Source: CAYXVU01 sp964468725 (GTDB taxonomy: Bacteria > Acidobacteriota > Blastocatellia > UBA7656). From it: a stretch of 21,204 bases of DNA. A program made the position numbers and the translations under genes. Each line of letters opens with the position of its first letter. Within the stretch, counting starts at the first letter, position 1. The notes below the pieces were generated by a model. The model saw only the letters and a list, made by a program, of their open reading frames with translations. It was not told where the DNA came from and searched no databases. The DNA lies in contig CAYXVU010000096.1 in the NCBI GenBank assembly GCA_964468725.1, positions 1 to 21,204 of the forward strand. The letters run 5' to 3'. This document shows positions 6,196-14,059 of this stretch, piece after piece.

Positions 6196-7947
6196 TTGAG
6201 CGATACGAAACACCAACTCATCACGACGGCTGATGGCGTCGCCGCCGCCGTCGAACACCTGCAACAACAAAGTGTCATCGGTGTGGATACCGAAACCACA
6301 GGGCTTGACCCACTGCGCTCGCGGGTGCGTCTGTTGCAAATCGCCGCGCTGCAACAGGTCTTCGTCTTCGACCTCTTCGAGGTCGCGGCTTTCGAGAACC
6401 AAGCCTTGCGACAGTTGTTCATCAATCCGGCGCTTACCAAAGTCTTACACTACGCCAAATTCGATATGAAGATGCTGCTGCATCATTTCAATATCGAAGT
6501 GCGCGGCGTCTTTGATACGTTGTTGGCCAGCCAGTTGATCGCCGCCGGACGCACGGATGAGAGTCACAGCCTCGCCGCCGTCGTCGCTCGCTACCTCGAC
6601 GAGCAGGTTGATAAGTCGCTGCAAGCCAGCGACTGGGCAGGCGAGTTGAGCGCCTCGCAATACGCCTACGCAGCCAAAGACGCGGCCTTGTTGTTGCCGC
6701 TGCATGACCGCATGCAGTACCGGCTGGAAGAGTTGGGGCTGGAAGAAGCGGCCAAACTCGAATTCGAATGCGTGCTGCCGATTACAGACATGGAGTTGAC
6801 AGGCATGCCGCTTGATGCCGAGTGTTGGCGCAAACTGGTGGCCAATGTCGAACGCGCCCACAAAATTTTATCCGATGAGCTAAAAGGCGAGTTGGCCTCC
6901 GGCGTGCAGCAACTCTCTTTGTTTGACGAAGTGAGTATCAACCTCGACAGCCCCGCACAGGTGATGGAAGCGCTCGGTCGCATGGGCATCAAGGTCGAAG
7001 GCACGCGCAGCGTTCAACTGCAACCGCTGGCCAAAGAGCATTCAGTGATCGCCAAATTGCTGGAATACCGCAGCGTGCAAAAAGCTCTATCGAGTTACGG
7101 CTTGCCGATGCTGGAACATCTGCACCCGGTAACCGGGCGGATTCATTCCGACTTTCGTCAGATCGGCGCGACCGGCGGACGCATGGCCTGTTCCGACCCG
7201 AACTTGCAACAGGTTCCCAATACGCCGGAGTATCGCTCCTGTTTTCGCGCGCCCGCCGGTCGCAAAATTGTCACTGCCGACTATTCGCAAATCGAATTGC
7301 GCATCCTTGCCGACTGGTCGCAGGACACGGCATTGGTCAAAGCTTTGTTGTCGGGCGAAGATTTGCATTGCGTGACCGCCAGCCAAATGTTCGGCGTGCC
7401 GCTCGATGCCGTGACCAAAGATCAACGGGCAGCGGCCAAACAACTCAACTACGGAATGATGTATGGACTTGGCGCGCACGGGTTGGCAGTGCGCATTGAC
7501 GGCACGACGGAAGAGGCTGAGAAGCTGATTCGCAAATACTTCGCGGCCTACAGCGGCGTTGATCGGTGGTTGCGTGACGCCGCCGACCGCGCTATTCGAG
7601 AGAAGCAATCGCGCACCCGTTCCGGTCGTTTGATTACCTTTTCTTTCGATCCGAATGACCGTTCGCAGGTCGCCGCCATGCAACGACTCGGCAAGAATTC
7701 ACCGATCCAGGGGAGTTCAGCCGACATCACCAAGCGGGCCTTAGCGTTGCTCTACGACGCGCTCAAGCCGATTGATGCCCAGATCGTCAACTGTGTGCAT
7801 GACGAAATCGTCGTCGAAGTCAAAGAGGAGCAGGCCGAAGTGTGCGCCCGCATCCTCCGACACGAGATGGAAAGAGCGGCGCACGAATTCATTCGCAGCA
7901 TCCCGGTCACGGTGGATACGGCCATCAACGATGCCTGGTTGAAATAG
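6196..7947 (+). CDS. Klenow-like family A DNA polymerase with 3'-5' exonuclease, no 5' nuclease domain
   Basis: The 583-residue protein is equivalent in content to the Klenow part of PolI. The DEDDy exonuclease is intact: ExoI GVDTETTGLD (Asp31, Glu33), ExoII YAKFD (Asp90) and ExoIII YAAKD (Tyr158, Asp162). Polymerase motif A is DYSQIELRIL (Asp362), motif B is RAAAKQLNYGMMYG (Arg411, Lys415, Tyr419) and motif C is VHDE (Asp536, Glu537). Tyr419 sits where Escherichia coli PolI has Phe762. The start is TTG at 6196, giving a natural N-terminus before the ExoI strand; AGGGAG at 6176-6181 is a rather distant ribosome binding site, so the start is less certain. The gene is divergent from the methyltransferase and convergent with dihydropyrimidinase. 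A separate full-length PolI elsewhere in the genome is likely but not visible. Repair synthesis or gap filling is a plausible role. Confidence 0.94.
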   Translation: MSDTKHQLITTADGVAAAVEHLQQQSVIGVDTETTGLDPLRSRVRLLQIAALQQVFVFDLFEVAAFENQALRQLFINPALTKVLHYAKFDMKMLLHHFNIEVRGVFDTLLASQLIAAGRTDESHSLAAVVARYLDEQVDKSLQASDWAGELSASQYAYAAKDAALLLPLHDRMQYRLEELGLEEAAKLEFECVLPITDMELTGMPLDAECWRKLVANVERAHKILSDELKGELASGVQQLSLFDEVSINLDSPAQVMEALGRMGIKVEGTRSVQLQPLAKEHSVIAKLLEYRSVQKALSSYGLPMLEHLHPVTGRIHSDFRQIGATGGRMACSDPNLQQVPNTPEYRSCFRAPAGRKIVTADYSQIELRILADWSQDTALVKALLSGEDLHCVTASQMFGVPLDAVTKDQRAAAKQLNYGMMYGLGAHGLAVRIDGTTEEAEKLIRKYFAAYSGVDRWLRDAADRAIREKQSRTRSGRLITFSFDPNDRSQVAAMQRLGKNSPIQGSSADITKRALALLYDALKPIDAQIVNCVHDEIVVEVKEEQAEVCARILRHEMERAAHEFIRSIPVTVDTAINDAWLK

Positions 7948-7948
7948 G

Positions 7949-7962
7949 CGCAGGCATCTGCG
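7949..7962. terminator. Short hairpin between convergent genes
   Basis: CGCAG-GCAT-CTGCG forms a 5-bp stem and tetraloop exactly between the polymerase stop and the dihydropyrimidinase stop, which are only 20 bp apart. There is no T-run on either strand, so termination activity is uncertain. Confidence 0.25.
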
Positions 7963-7967
7963 TTACA

Positions 7968-9353
7968 TCAATACCACCCGCCGAAAGTGCTGCGTCGTAA
8001 GAATTGACCAGCGCCGTCGCGGCCTACGAATTGGCCGTCTTCGATGATGACCTGCCCGCGCGACAAAACGGTTTTGGTCGCGCCCTTGAGCTTCCAGCCT
8101 TCATAAGCGCTATAGTCAACATTCATGTGATGAGTCGCAGCAGAGATCGTAATCTCTTCGTTCGGGTCGAATAGGACGATGTCCGCGTCGGAGCCAACTG
8201 CAATCGTCCCCTTACGCGGAAAGAGGCCGAAGATTTTCGCCGCCGCCGTTGAAGTCAGTTCGACAAAACGATTCAAGCTGATGCGCCCTTCGGCAACGCC
8301 ACCGTTGTAGATCAAGCTCATGCGATTTTCGACGCCGGGGCCGCCATTGGGAATCTTGGTGAAGTCGTCGCGCCCCAACTCTTTTTGCTCTTTGAAGCAG
8401 AACGGACAATGGTCTGTTGAGATGACTTGCAAATCATCGGTTCGCAATCCTGCCCATAATTTCTCCTGATTCCATTTCTCTCTGAGCGGCGGCGTCATCA
8501 CGTACTTCGCGCCTTCGAAGCCTTCGGCTTCGTAAGCGGAGTAGTCCAAAAAGAGATACTGCGGGCAGGTTTCGGCATAGGCCGGTAGGCCGAGGTCGCG
8601 CGCCGCGCGCACCTCTTCGAGGGCATCCGCACAACTGAGGTGAACGATATAAACGGGCGCTTCGGCCATCTCTGCAATGGCGATGGCGCGATGCACGCCT
8701 TCGGCTTCGGCTTTGGTCGGGCGCGTCAAGGCGTGGTATTTGGGCGCGGTCTTGCCTTCGGCCAAAGCGTTCTTGATGATCTCGTTGATGACGATACCAT
8801 TCTCCGCATGCATGCAGATTAAGCCGCCTGCATTGCCCGCTGCTTTCATAGCGCGGTAGATCGTCGCGTCGTCCGACAAGAAGACGCCGGGATAAGCCAT
8901 AAACAATTTGAAGCTGATGACGCCTTCGTCAATGAGTCGGCGCATTTCGGGCACGCGCTCGTCGGGCAAGTCGGTGACGATGAGGTGAAAGCTGTGGTCA
9001 ATGGCGGTCTTGCCTTCGGCTTTCTGATGCCAGTTGTCAACGGCTTCAATGAGCGATTCGCCGTGATACTGGACGGCAAAATCAATGATGGTCGTCGTGC
9101 CGCCGTGCGCGGCAGCAATCGTGCCGGTGCGAAAATCATCGGATGACGAGGTGCCGCCAAACGGCAACTCCATGTGGGTGTGCGGGTCAATGCCACCGGG
9201 GATGACCAGTTTGCCTGCCGCATCAATCACACGGTCGGCTTCGATGTCGAGCCGCGCACCGATGACAGAAATTTTTTCATCTTCGATCAGGACATCCGCA
9301 GCGTAATCATCCACAGCGGTGATGACGCGACCATTTTTAATAAGCGTTTTCAT
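7968..9353 (-). CDS. hydA: Dihydropyrimidinase / D-hydantoinase
   Basis: This cyclic amidohydrolase opens dihydrouracil or dihydrothymine to N-carbamoyl-beta-amino acids, the second step of reductive pyrimidine breakdown. The 461-residue length fits the family. The binuclear metal site is complete: His58 and His60 (GIDPHTHM), carboxylated Lys149 (SFKLFMAY), His182 (MHAEN), His238 (VHLSC) and Asp314 (STDHCPF). The substrate-contact segment IPNGGPGVENRM is at about 334-345. These positions fall within one residue of the well-studied Bacillus hydantoinases. The ATG at 9353 has AGGAAGG seven bases upstream. No dihydropyrimidine dehydrogenase or beta-ureidopropionase gene is in the window. The class III aminotransferase 9 kb away could complete the path. 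Some members act on hydantoins, so exact substrate preference is open. Confidence 0.95.
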   Translation of the reverse strand: MKTLIKNGRVITAVDDYAADVLIEDEKISVIGARLDIEADRVIDAAGKLVIPGGIDPHTHMELPFGGTSSSDDFRTGTIAAAHGGTTTIIDFAVQYHGESLIEAVDNWHQKAEGKTAIDHSFHLIVTDLPDERVPEMRRLIDEGVISFKLFMAYPGVFLSDDATIYRAMKAAGNAGGLICMHAENGIVINEIIKNALAEGKTAPKYHALTRPTKAEAEGVHRAIAIAEMAEAPVYIVHLSCADALEEVRAARDLGLPAYAETCPQYLFLDYSAYEAEGFEGAKYVMTPPLREKWNQEKLWAGLRTDDLQVISTDHCPFCFKEQKELGRDDFTKIPNGGPGVENRMSLIYNGGVAEGRISLNRFVELTSTAAAKIFGLFPRKGTIAVGSDADIVLFDPNEEITISAATHHMNVDYSAYEGWKLKGATKTVLSRGQVIIEDGQFVGRDGAGQFLRRSTFGGWY

Positions 9354-9551
9354 GGCAAATCCTTCCTTCCCGAAAGCGCGGAACGCCTAGCAGAGACGCT
9401 GCCGCGCAACCATCTCTTCGACTCCTGTGGACTGTCTTCGCATGTGAATCCGTATCAGGTAGGCAGATTAAACATCCGGGCGCAGGCGGGCGTCAATGCA
9501 AGGGCGTCGGATTTACCTCTTTACTCTTTGTGTCAATCGCGCGGAGCGATA

Positions 9552-9728
9552 CTAACGTACTTCTATTTCGAACTTGTCGTTGCACGGGCTGCCGCTGGAC
9601 ACGACTACGATGTGATAGTTGCCTCTTGAATACAATAACTCGCCTTTCGACTGCGCGCTGGCCGCACCGTGAAGCAACAGAATCAAGAGCGCAGGCAAGA
9701 TTAACCGTCTGAAGTTCGTAATCAACAT
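9552..9728 (-). CDS. 58-residue exported peptide, unknown function
   Basis: This is a short gene read from 9728 down to a TAG at 9554-9552. The protein starts MLITNFRRLILPALLILLLH and continues GAASAQ, a textbook signal peptide (Arg pair, Leu-rich core, Ala-X-Ala site). The mature peptide of about 32 residues contains one cysteine (SSGSPCNDKFEIEVR end) and a beta-strand-like YHIVVVSS stretch. TAGGCGG precedes the ATG closely. It lies 63 bases after the stop of the LRR gene on the same strand and may be the last member of the envelope cluster. The mature part is short, so it could also be the 5' remnant of a longer gene cut by the TAG. Confidence 0.5.
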   Translation of the reverse strand: MLITNFRRLILPALLILLLHGAASAQSKGELLYSRGNYHIVVVSSGSPCNDKFEIEVR

Positions 9729-9791
9729 CCGCCTATTCGTTTATAAATCATCTGCCTTCATCACCGGGCAGCCGGAGCTTTTTGAGCCCAT

Positions 9792-11525
9792 CTATTGGCT
9801 ACGAGAGACCTTCAAAGTTGACAGGGTGTTGAGCAGCAATTTCTGAATAATGTCTTCTTCGACCTTGCGCTCGACCGCCGCATTCAGGATGACCACTCTG
9901 TCGCCAAGCACGGTGGTCAGATACATTTGCTCGAAGCCTCTCCTCTTCGGCTTATCGTATCTCCATAGCAGCGCGTGACCGATGCTCAACTGTTGCTCTG
10001 CTGATGTCACGTTGAGCCTCTCTCCGAGCGCCTGCTCCAGAGCGCGAATTTCCCAGTCGCGATGAGCCGCCAGAATTGCTCTGTCATTTAGCTTTTGCTC
10101 CCCGGCTCCTTTTGCGAATTCGCTGATCGCCACCGACCGGACTTGAAACATAACGCCGTCCGCGTTGTAAGACATGAGCACAATAGCATTGTCGGTAAAA
10201 CTGGGAAAATCATGTATCGGGTTGATACTTTTGCCTTTCAATTCCAGAGTAAAAGGAACGCCGGGGCTGCGCCAACTGATCCGCCAGCCGTTGGAGGTTA
10301 ATGCGCCACCTCCGCCGAAGTCATTGTCAGGTTGTGTCGTTGGCGATACGGGCACCTCTTCGTTGGCGGAGTCGTCGTCGTATTCGTTCTCGAAAGAGAA
10401 GACCAGCCGCGGAAACCGTTTTCGCAGATTGTCCTGATCTTTTAGTGTCAGGTAGTTATTCCCCAAGGAAACTTTCAGTCCTTCCAAAGCAGCCAGCGAG
10501 TCGGGCAAATTCAAGCCATGGTGCTCGGCGTTGAGCGAGAGTTCTTTCAGATTTGTCAGCTTGCTGATGAAGGAGGGAACCACGCGAATATCGTTAAAAT
10601 CCAGTTGCAGGCTTCTGAGCTTGTGAAGCGAGGCTATTTGAGGCGGGATGACGCGAATGGCGCTTCCGTTTCCGCTCAAGTCCAGTTCTTCCAGATTGCG
10701 AAGGTTTGCCAGCGTCTGCGGCAAACTTTTTCTCCTCGTCGGGTGACCCGGAGAACCGGGATTGGGTTGGGTATCGCTCAGAGCTCCGTGCAATGTCAGC
10801 ACTCTGAGTTTTTGCAATTGCCCGATTGATGGCGGAAGCGTGATGTTCATCTGGCAACCGTTCCCGTTATCGATGATCAGTTTTTCCAACTCTTGCAAAT
10901 TGCCGATCTCGGTTGGAAGACTTTCGAGATACTCGAAACACGAGAGGTAGAGTTCCTTGAGTCTGGTCAGCCTTCCCAGTTTGGGAGACAGGCGTCTGCG
11001 GTTGTCTCCCTTCAAGGTGAGGCGATGGGCTTGAGTCGGGGCGCGTAGAGCTTGCTCAAGACTATTAAAGACGTGGTCGGAAAATTTGATATATCTGATC
11101 TGGTCGAAAGGAATATCTTCCTCGCCTTCGCCGGACAGTCTTACGGATTTCCCCTCCCATACATGCATCGTTTTGTTATAGGAATGCTCAACCATCCGAA
11201 TGACTTCGCCCAGCTTGCGTTGTCCGTCCTTGAGAACGATCAGGTCTCGGTCAGAACTGTCGCGGGATGCGCCTTTGCAGTCGGGGAAACAGATCAGGCT
11301 GGTTTCGAACAGGTCGGCTTTTGAGGGATCGCCCTTCGTCACTCTGCCATCGCGCAAAATGATCTCGGCTGAGAGATCAGCATTGCTCGCCTGTCGGATA
11401 GCAATCTCGGACGACGAAGAGGCGTTCGAAGGGGAAGGCCACTTCGCAGAGCAGAAGACGAGCATCAATAAGAACGACCCGGCCATCGCCTTTGTCACGT
11501 GAGAATCACCCATAATGTTCAGCAT
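9792..11525 (-). CDS. Secreted leucine-rich-repeat protein
   Basis: This 577-residue exported protein probably serves protein or ligand binding outside the cytoplasm. An N-terminal hydrophobic segment (about 14-28, MAGSFLLMLVFCSA) acts as signal peptide. Residues 40-160 form a domain with DGRVTKGD and DGQRKLGEV elements. Leucine-rich repeats span about 165-370, with units such as LTRLKELYLS...LESLPTEIGNL, LRNLEELDLSGN, LHKLRSLQLDFNDI and LTNLKELSLN. Residues 370-577 form an unrecognised C-terminal domain after an acidic linker. I chose the ATG at 11525 because AAAGGAGG lies 9 bases upstream. It overlaps the preceding gene's TGA by 7 nt (ATGCTGA), so translation is coupled. An ATG at 11513 is the alternative. 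Confidence 0.88.
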   Translation of the reverse strand: MLNIMGDSHVTKAMAGSFLLMLVFCSAKWPSPSNASSSSEIAIRQASNADLSAEIILRDGRVTKGDPSKADLFETSLICFPDCKGASRDSSDRDLIVLKDGQRKLGEVIRMVEHSYNKTMHVWEGKSVRLSGEGEEDIPFDQIRYIKFSDHVFNSLEQALRAPTQAHRLTLKGDNRRRLSPKLGRLTRLKELYLSCFEYLESLPTEIGNLQELEKLIIDNGNGCQMNITLPPSIGQLQKLRVLTLHGALSDTQPNPGSPGHPTRRKSLPQTLANLRNLEELDLSGNGSAIRVIPPQIASLHKLRSLQLDFNDIRVVPSFISKLTNLKELSLNAEHHGLNLPDSLAALEGLKVSLGNNYLTLKDQDNLRKRFPRLVFSFENEYDDDSANEEVPVSPTTQPDNDFGGGGALTSNGWRISWRSPGVPFTLELKGKSINPIHDFPSFTDNAIVLMSYNADGVMFQVRSVAISEFAKGAGEQKLNDRAILAAHRDWEIRALEQALGERLNVTSAEQQLSIGHALLWRYDKPKRRGFEQMYLTTVLGDRVVILNAAVERKVEEDIIQKLLLNTLSTLKVSRSQ

Positions 11526-12394
11526 CCTCCCCCGCCTCCTTTGTAGACTCGTTGCCACCTGCCAGCCTTCCTTTTATAGATCGCGTATTCCCAGGTCTCA
11601 TAACCTGACACTTGAGTAATGACTTCATCAACGCCGTCTCTATCCAGATCAAGCTCATCAACAAAATCTTCGCCTTTTTCTAGCCCTTCATCGTATCGCT
11701 GAAGCCCGATTCTACATATTTCTCCGCGCTTTACAACAAGCAGAAAAAGAAGGTATGCCTTTTCGTTGCGTTCTATCCTGAAGCTGCCCACAAACTCAGG
11801 CCGACCATCGCGTTCCAAATCGACTGCGGTCAGATTGGTTACGGTTATGCTTTTGGTCAGCGATGCAGGAACGCCCCTTCGGCTGTATGTTCTGCGCGCC
11901 AGTTCAAGTACTGCCGAACGCTCATCCGGCGACAGAGCGCGGCGCGAGCTTTCCGCGAAGCCGAGCGAGTCGGAATTCGCAGCCAGAGCCATGACCCAGC
12001 CTCCTACCTTTATCGAGGTTTCGAGTCGCACGCTTGCTGCCAGAGAAATGCACGCCCTGCTCGTCCGTCCAATGACAGTGGCCGCGCCGCTTCTGCCGCC
12101 GCCAAACAGAAGATTGTACGTTCGCCCAGAGCGATAATAGTCAGCAGCAAACATTGATGATGCAGGCGTGTCATGGAAACGCTCGCCATCTTGATCTACT
12201 CCGTCGGGCGGCTGTAGGTAGCGCCCGCGATCAAGAATGACAATCGGATCAATTCTGATTTGGTCGCTTCCCGATACCGCGAAGATAACGGTCTTCGCGT
12301 TCGTCGGCTTCTTTTCATTATCCTGCGCTCGCTCCGACTCTGACGCGATGAGGAACAGAGCCAGAAGAATCGGAAGGCTTCTACGGAAAGGCAT
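11519..12394 (-). CDS. Secreted protein with aspartate-rich Ca-type loops and a Gly5-Cys tail
   Basis: The 291-residue protein has an N-terminal signal peptide (PILLALFLIASESERAQ) and no other membrane segment. Two loops, DLERDGRPEF (192-201) and DLDRDGVDEV (249-258), resemble the Asp/Gly calcium loops of FG-GAP/VCBS-type repeat proteins. The protein ends KGGGGGC. That tail is encoded by the purine-rich bases that also serve as the ribosome binding site of the LRR gene, so its sequence may follow from overlap rather than function. No named family is recognised. The ATG at 12394 has GGAGAGAGGG just before it. It starts 18 bases after the cytochrome gene's stop and overlaps the LRR gene by 7 bp, which indicates an operon. 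Confidence 0.82.
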   Translation of the reverse strand: MPFRRSLPILLALFLIASESERAQDNEKKPTNAKTVIFAVSGSDQIRIDPIVILDRGRYLQPPDGVDQDGERFHDTPASSMFAADYYRSGRTYNLLFGGGRSGAATVIGRTSRACISLAASVRLETSIKVGGWVMALAANSDSLGFAESSRRALSPDERSAVLELARRTYSRRGVPASLTKSITVTNLTAVDLERDGRPEFVGSFRIERNEKAYLLFLLVVKRGEICRIGLQRYDEGLEKGEDFVDELDLDRDGVDEVITQVSGYETWEYAIYKRKAGRWQRVYKGGGGGC

Positions 12395-12412
12395 CCCTCT
12401 CTCCGATCCGTC

Positions 12413-13948
12413 TCATAGCGTTTTCAGAAAGGCTATGAGCGACTTTTTATCTGCCCTCGAAAGATTGAGTCCGAAACGGTGTCCCTTTATGGCTCTCGAC
12501 TTTACTCCGTATCCGCGAAACCCCGTCGGCTGATAGTCGGCGGCGAGGCGACGCGGGTCGAACCAATCTTCCAGAGTTGCTACAGAGCCATTATGCTCGA
12601 ACGGGCCGCGATACCAAACGCCTCTCAGAGAAGGAACTTTGTAGTAGCCGGTTCCTCTTCGCGCTTTGAGTGTCAATCTCGGATCGGTGCCTATCGAGAT
12701 TGGCATAATGTCATACCTCTTCAGATGCTCATCCGGCACCTTAAAGCCATCAGCGGGTATCAGTTTGTTGTTCGTGTAGGCAGGCGGCGGGTGGCATCCG
12801 GCGCAACCCTCGCGCTCGAACACTTGCTGTCCTCGCGCGGCAAGGGCGTCGAACGCGTTCGGGTTGGGGGGCGGTTTGAGCGAGTAGACGAACAACGCCA
12901 GCGCGTAAAGCTGTTCGTCGCTATAGCGACTCTGGGTTGACGGGTCAGGCAATTCACCCACCGGTCTGAAGTTGCCGTACAATGAGAGAACGTCGCCGCC
13001 CTGATTGAGCGCCGCATAGCGCATTAGGTCTGCTGTCGTGCGCTGGAGGAAAAGCCCCGTAGCGTCGAGATAGCGACGATCTTTTACACCGATCAGGTCT
13101 GGTATTCGAGCCGGGTAGAAAAGGCTCGATCCCTGCCGCGCGCACGCTCCGGGCGGGATTGCTTCAAGCGCGGATGCGATTTCTTCAAGCGACATAGAAT
13201 CAGGTTTTGCATTTGGGTCATCCGGCAGCCACGGCGCGGCATAGTTGCTGCGCATCGAGCGCCGAAGTTCTTTGAGAGCTTTATCTTGGTCTTTAGCCTG
13301 TGACGCTTCTATCCGAGTTTCATATCCGAAAGCGCGATCATCGGGGAAATTGCCCTGTGCTCCTTTGATCACCCTTCCATCCGGCATCACGCGACTATGA
13401 CACATGGCGCAAGAGAGGATTCCAAGCTCTACCTTGCCCTTCTCTCGCACGACATAGCGCATGAAGGGAAGGATGCCGTCTTTCAGCAAGGGACCCCGGT
13501 TCTTGTCGTACCAGGCAGAGCCTCTGATCTCTGAATACAATGTCCCGGAAGACACGAACTCTATGGGCGCATCAAAGACTATCTCTCCGGCTGCGCTCCA
13601 ATCCTCTTCCGTCTTCAACCTCGACGCATCGAATACGATTTTCGGCTCCTGCTTCTTGAGCGAGTCCAAATACCCGACGGGTTCTTTGTCAGGGCGATAC
13701 ACTGGATAGCTTTTGTAGATGGGGCGCATGGGCATTCGGTAGTAATAATCGGCAGAGATATGCTTGGGGGAAGCTGCCGAGTCAGCCAGAGGAAGCTCCA
13801 GCGATTCGATCTCCCGGTCATCCCAGGTTTTAGGAATAGCAGGCGGCCAGGTGTTTTGAGACTCCTGAGCCAGACTGCTGACAGAGGCTATGGCAGCCGA
13901 CAAAAAGAAGGAAACAACCACAACGACTTTGGCTCTATTGTTGCCCAT
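12413..13948 (-). CDS. Exported di-heme c-type cytochrome, peroxidase-like
   Basis: This periplasmic electron-transfer or peroxidase-like protein has 511 residues. The signal peptide is residues 1-27 (VVVVVSFFLSAAIASVSSLAQ). There are two covalent heme sites, CAMCH (180-184) and CAGCH (382-386). The C-terminal part, YYKVPSLRGVWYRGPFEHNGSVATLEDWF (436-464), resembles the C-terminal signature of di-heme cytochrome c peroxidase/MauG-type proteins (VPSLRG...HNGS..TL). The N-terminal half is not a standard CcpA domain: it has a long spacer (about 200 residues) between hemes and several methionines (Met188, Met415) that could be axial ligands. Enzyme activity is therefore uncertain. GAGGG precedes the ATG. 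It lies 111 bp after the FGE-like gene and 18 bp before the next gene of the cluster. Confidence 0.85.
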   Translation of the reverse strand: MGNNRAKVVVVVSFFLSAAIASVSSLAQESQNTWPPAIPKTWDDREIESLELPLADSAASPKHISADYYYRMPMRPIYKSYPVYRPDKEPVGYLDSLKKQEPKIVFDASRLKTEEDWSAAGEIVFDAPIEFVSSGTLYSEIRGSAWYDKNRGPLLKDGILPFMRYVVREKGKVELGILSCAMCHSRVMPDGRVIKGAQGNFPDDRAFGYETRIEASQAKDQDKALKELRRSMRSNYAAPWLPDDPNAKPDSMSLEEIASALEAIPPGACARQGSSLFYPARIPDLIGVKDRRYLDATGLFLQRTTADLMRYAALNQGGDVLSLYGNFRPVGELPDPSTQSRYSDEQLYALALFVYSLKPPPNPNAFDALAARGQQVFEREGCAGCHPPPAYTNNKLIPADGFKVPDEHLKRYDIMPISIGTDPRLTLKARRGTGYYKVPSLRGVWYRGPFEHNGSVATLEDWFDPRRLAADYQPTGFRGYGVKSRAIKGHRFGLNLSRADKKSLIAFLKTL

Positions 13949-14059
13949 ACAACCCTCGCCTTCTCTGATGATGTTTTTGATTAGTCGAATTCGACCCTCT
14001 CTTCTGTCTTATTTCGTTATGGCTCTGCTTAATGGATGCGGCTGTCTCAACCGGCCTGC

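Noticed and set aside
6043..6402. N-terminal extension of the methyltransferase to 6402
   Set aside because: It would run through the start of the divergent polymerase, and its residues lack any methyltransferase feature. The ATG at 6042 gives the normal beta-class length.
7087..7683. 198-codon minus-strand frame within the polymerase
   Set aside because: Shadow frame opposite a fully conserved polymerase domain; no domain or ribosome binding site of its own.
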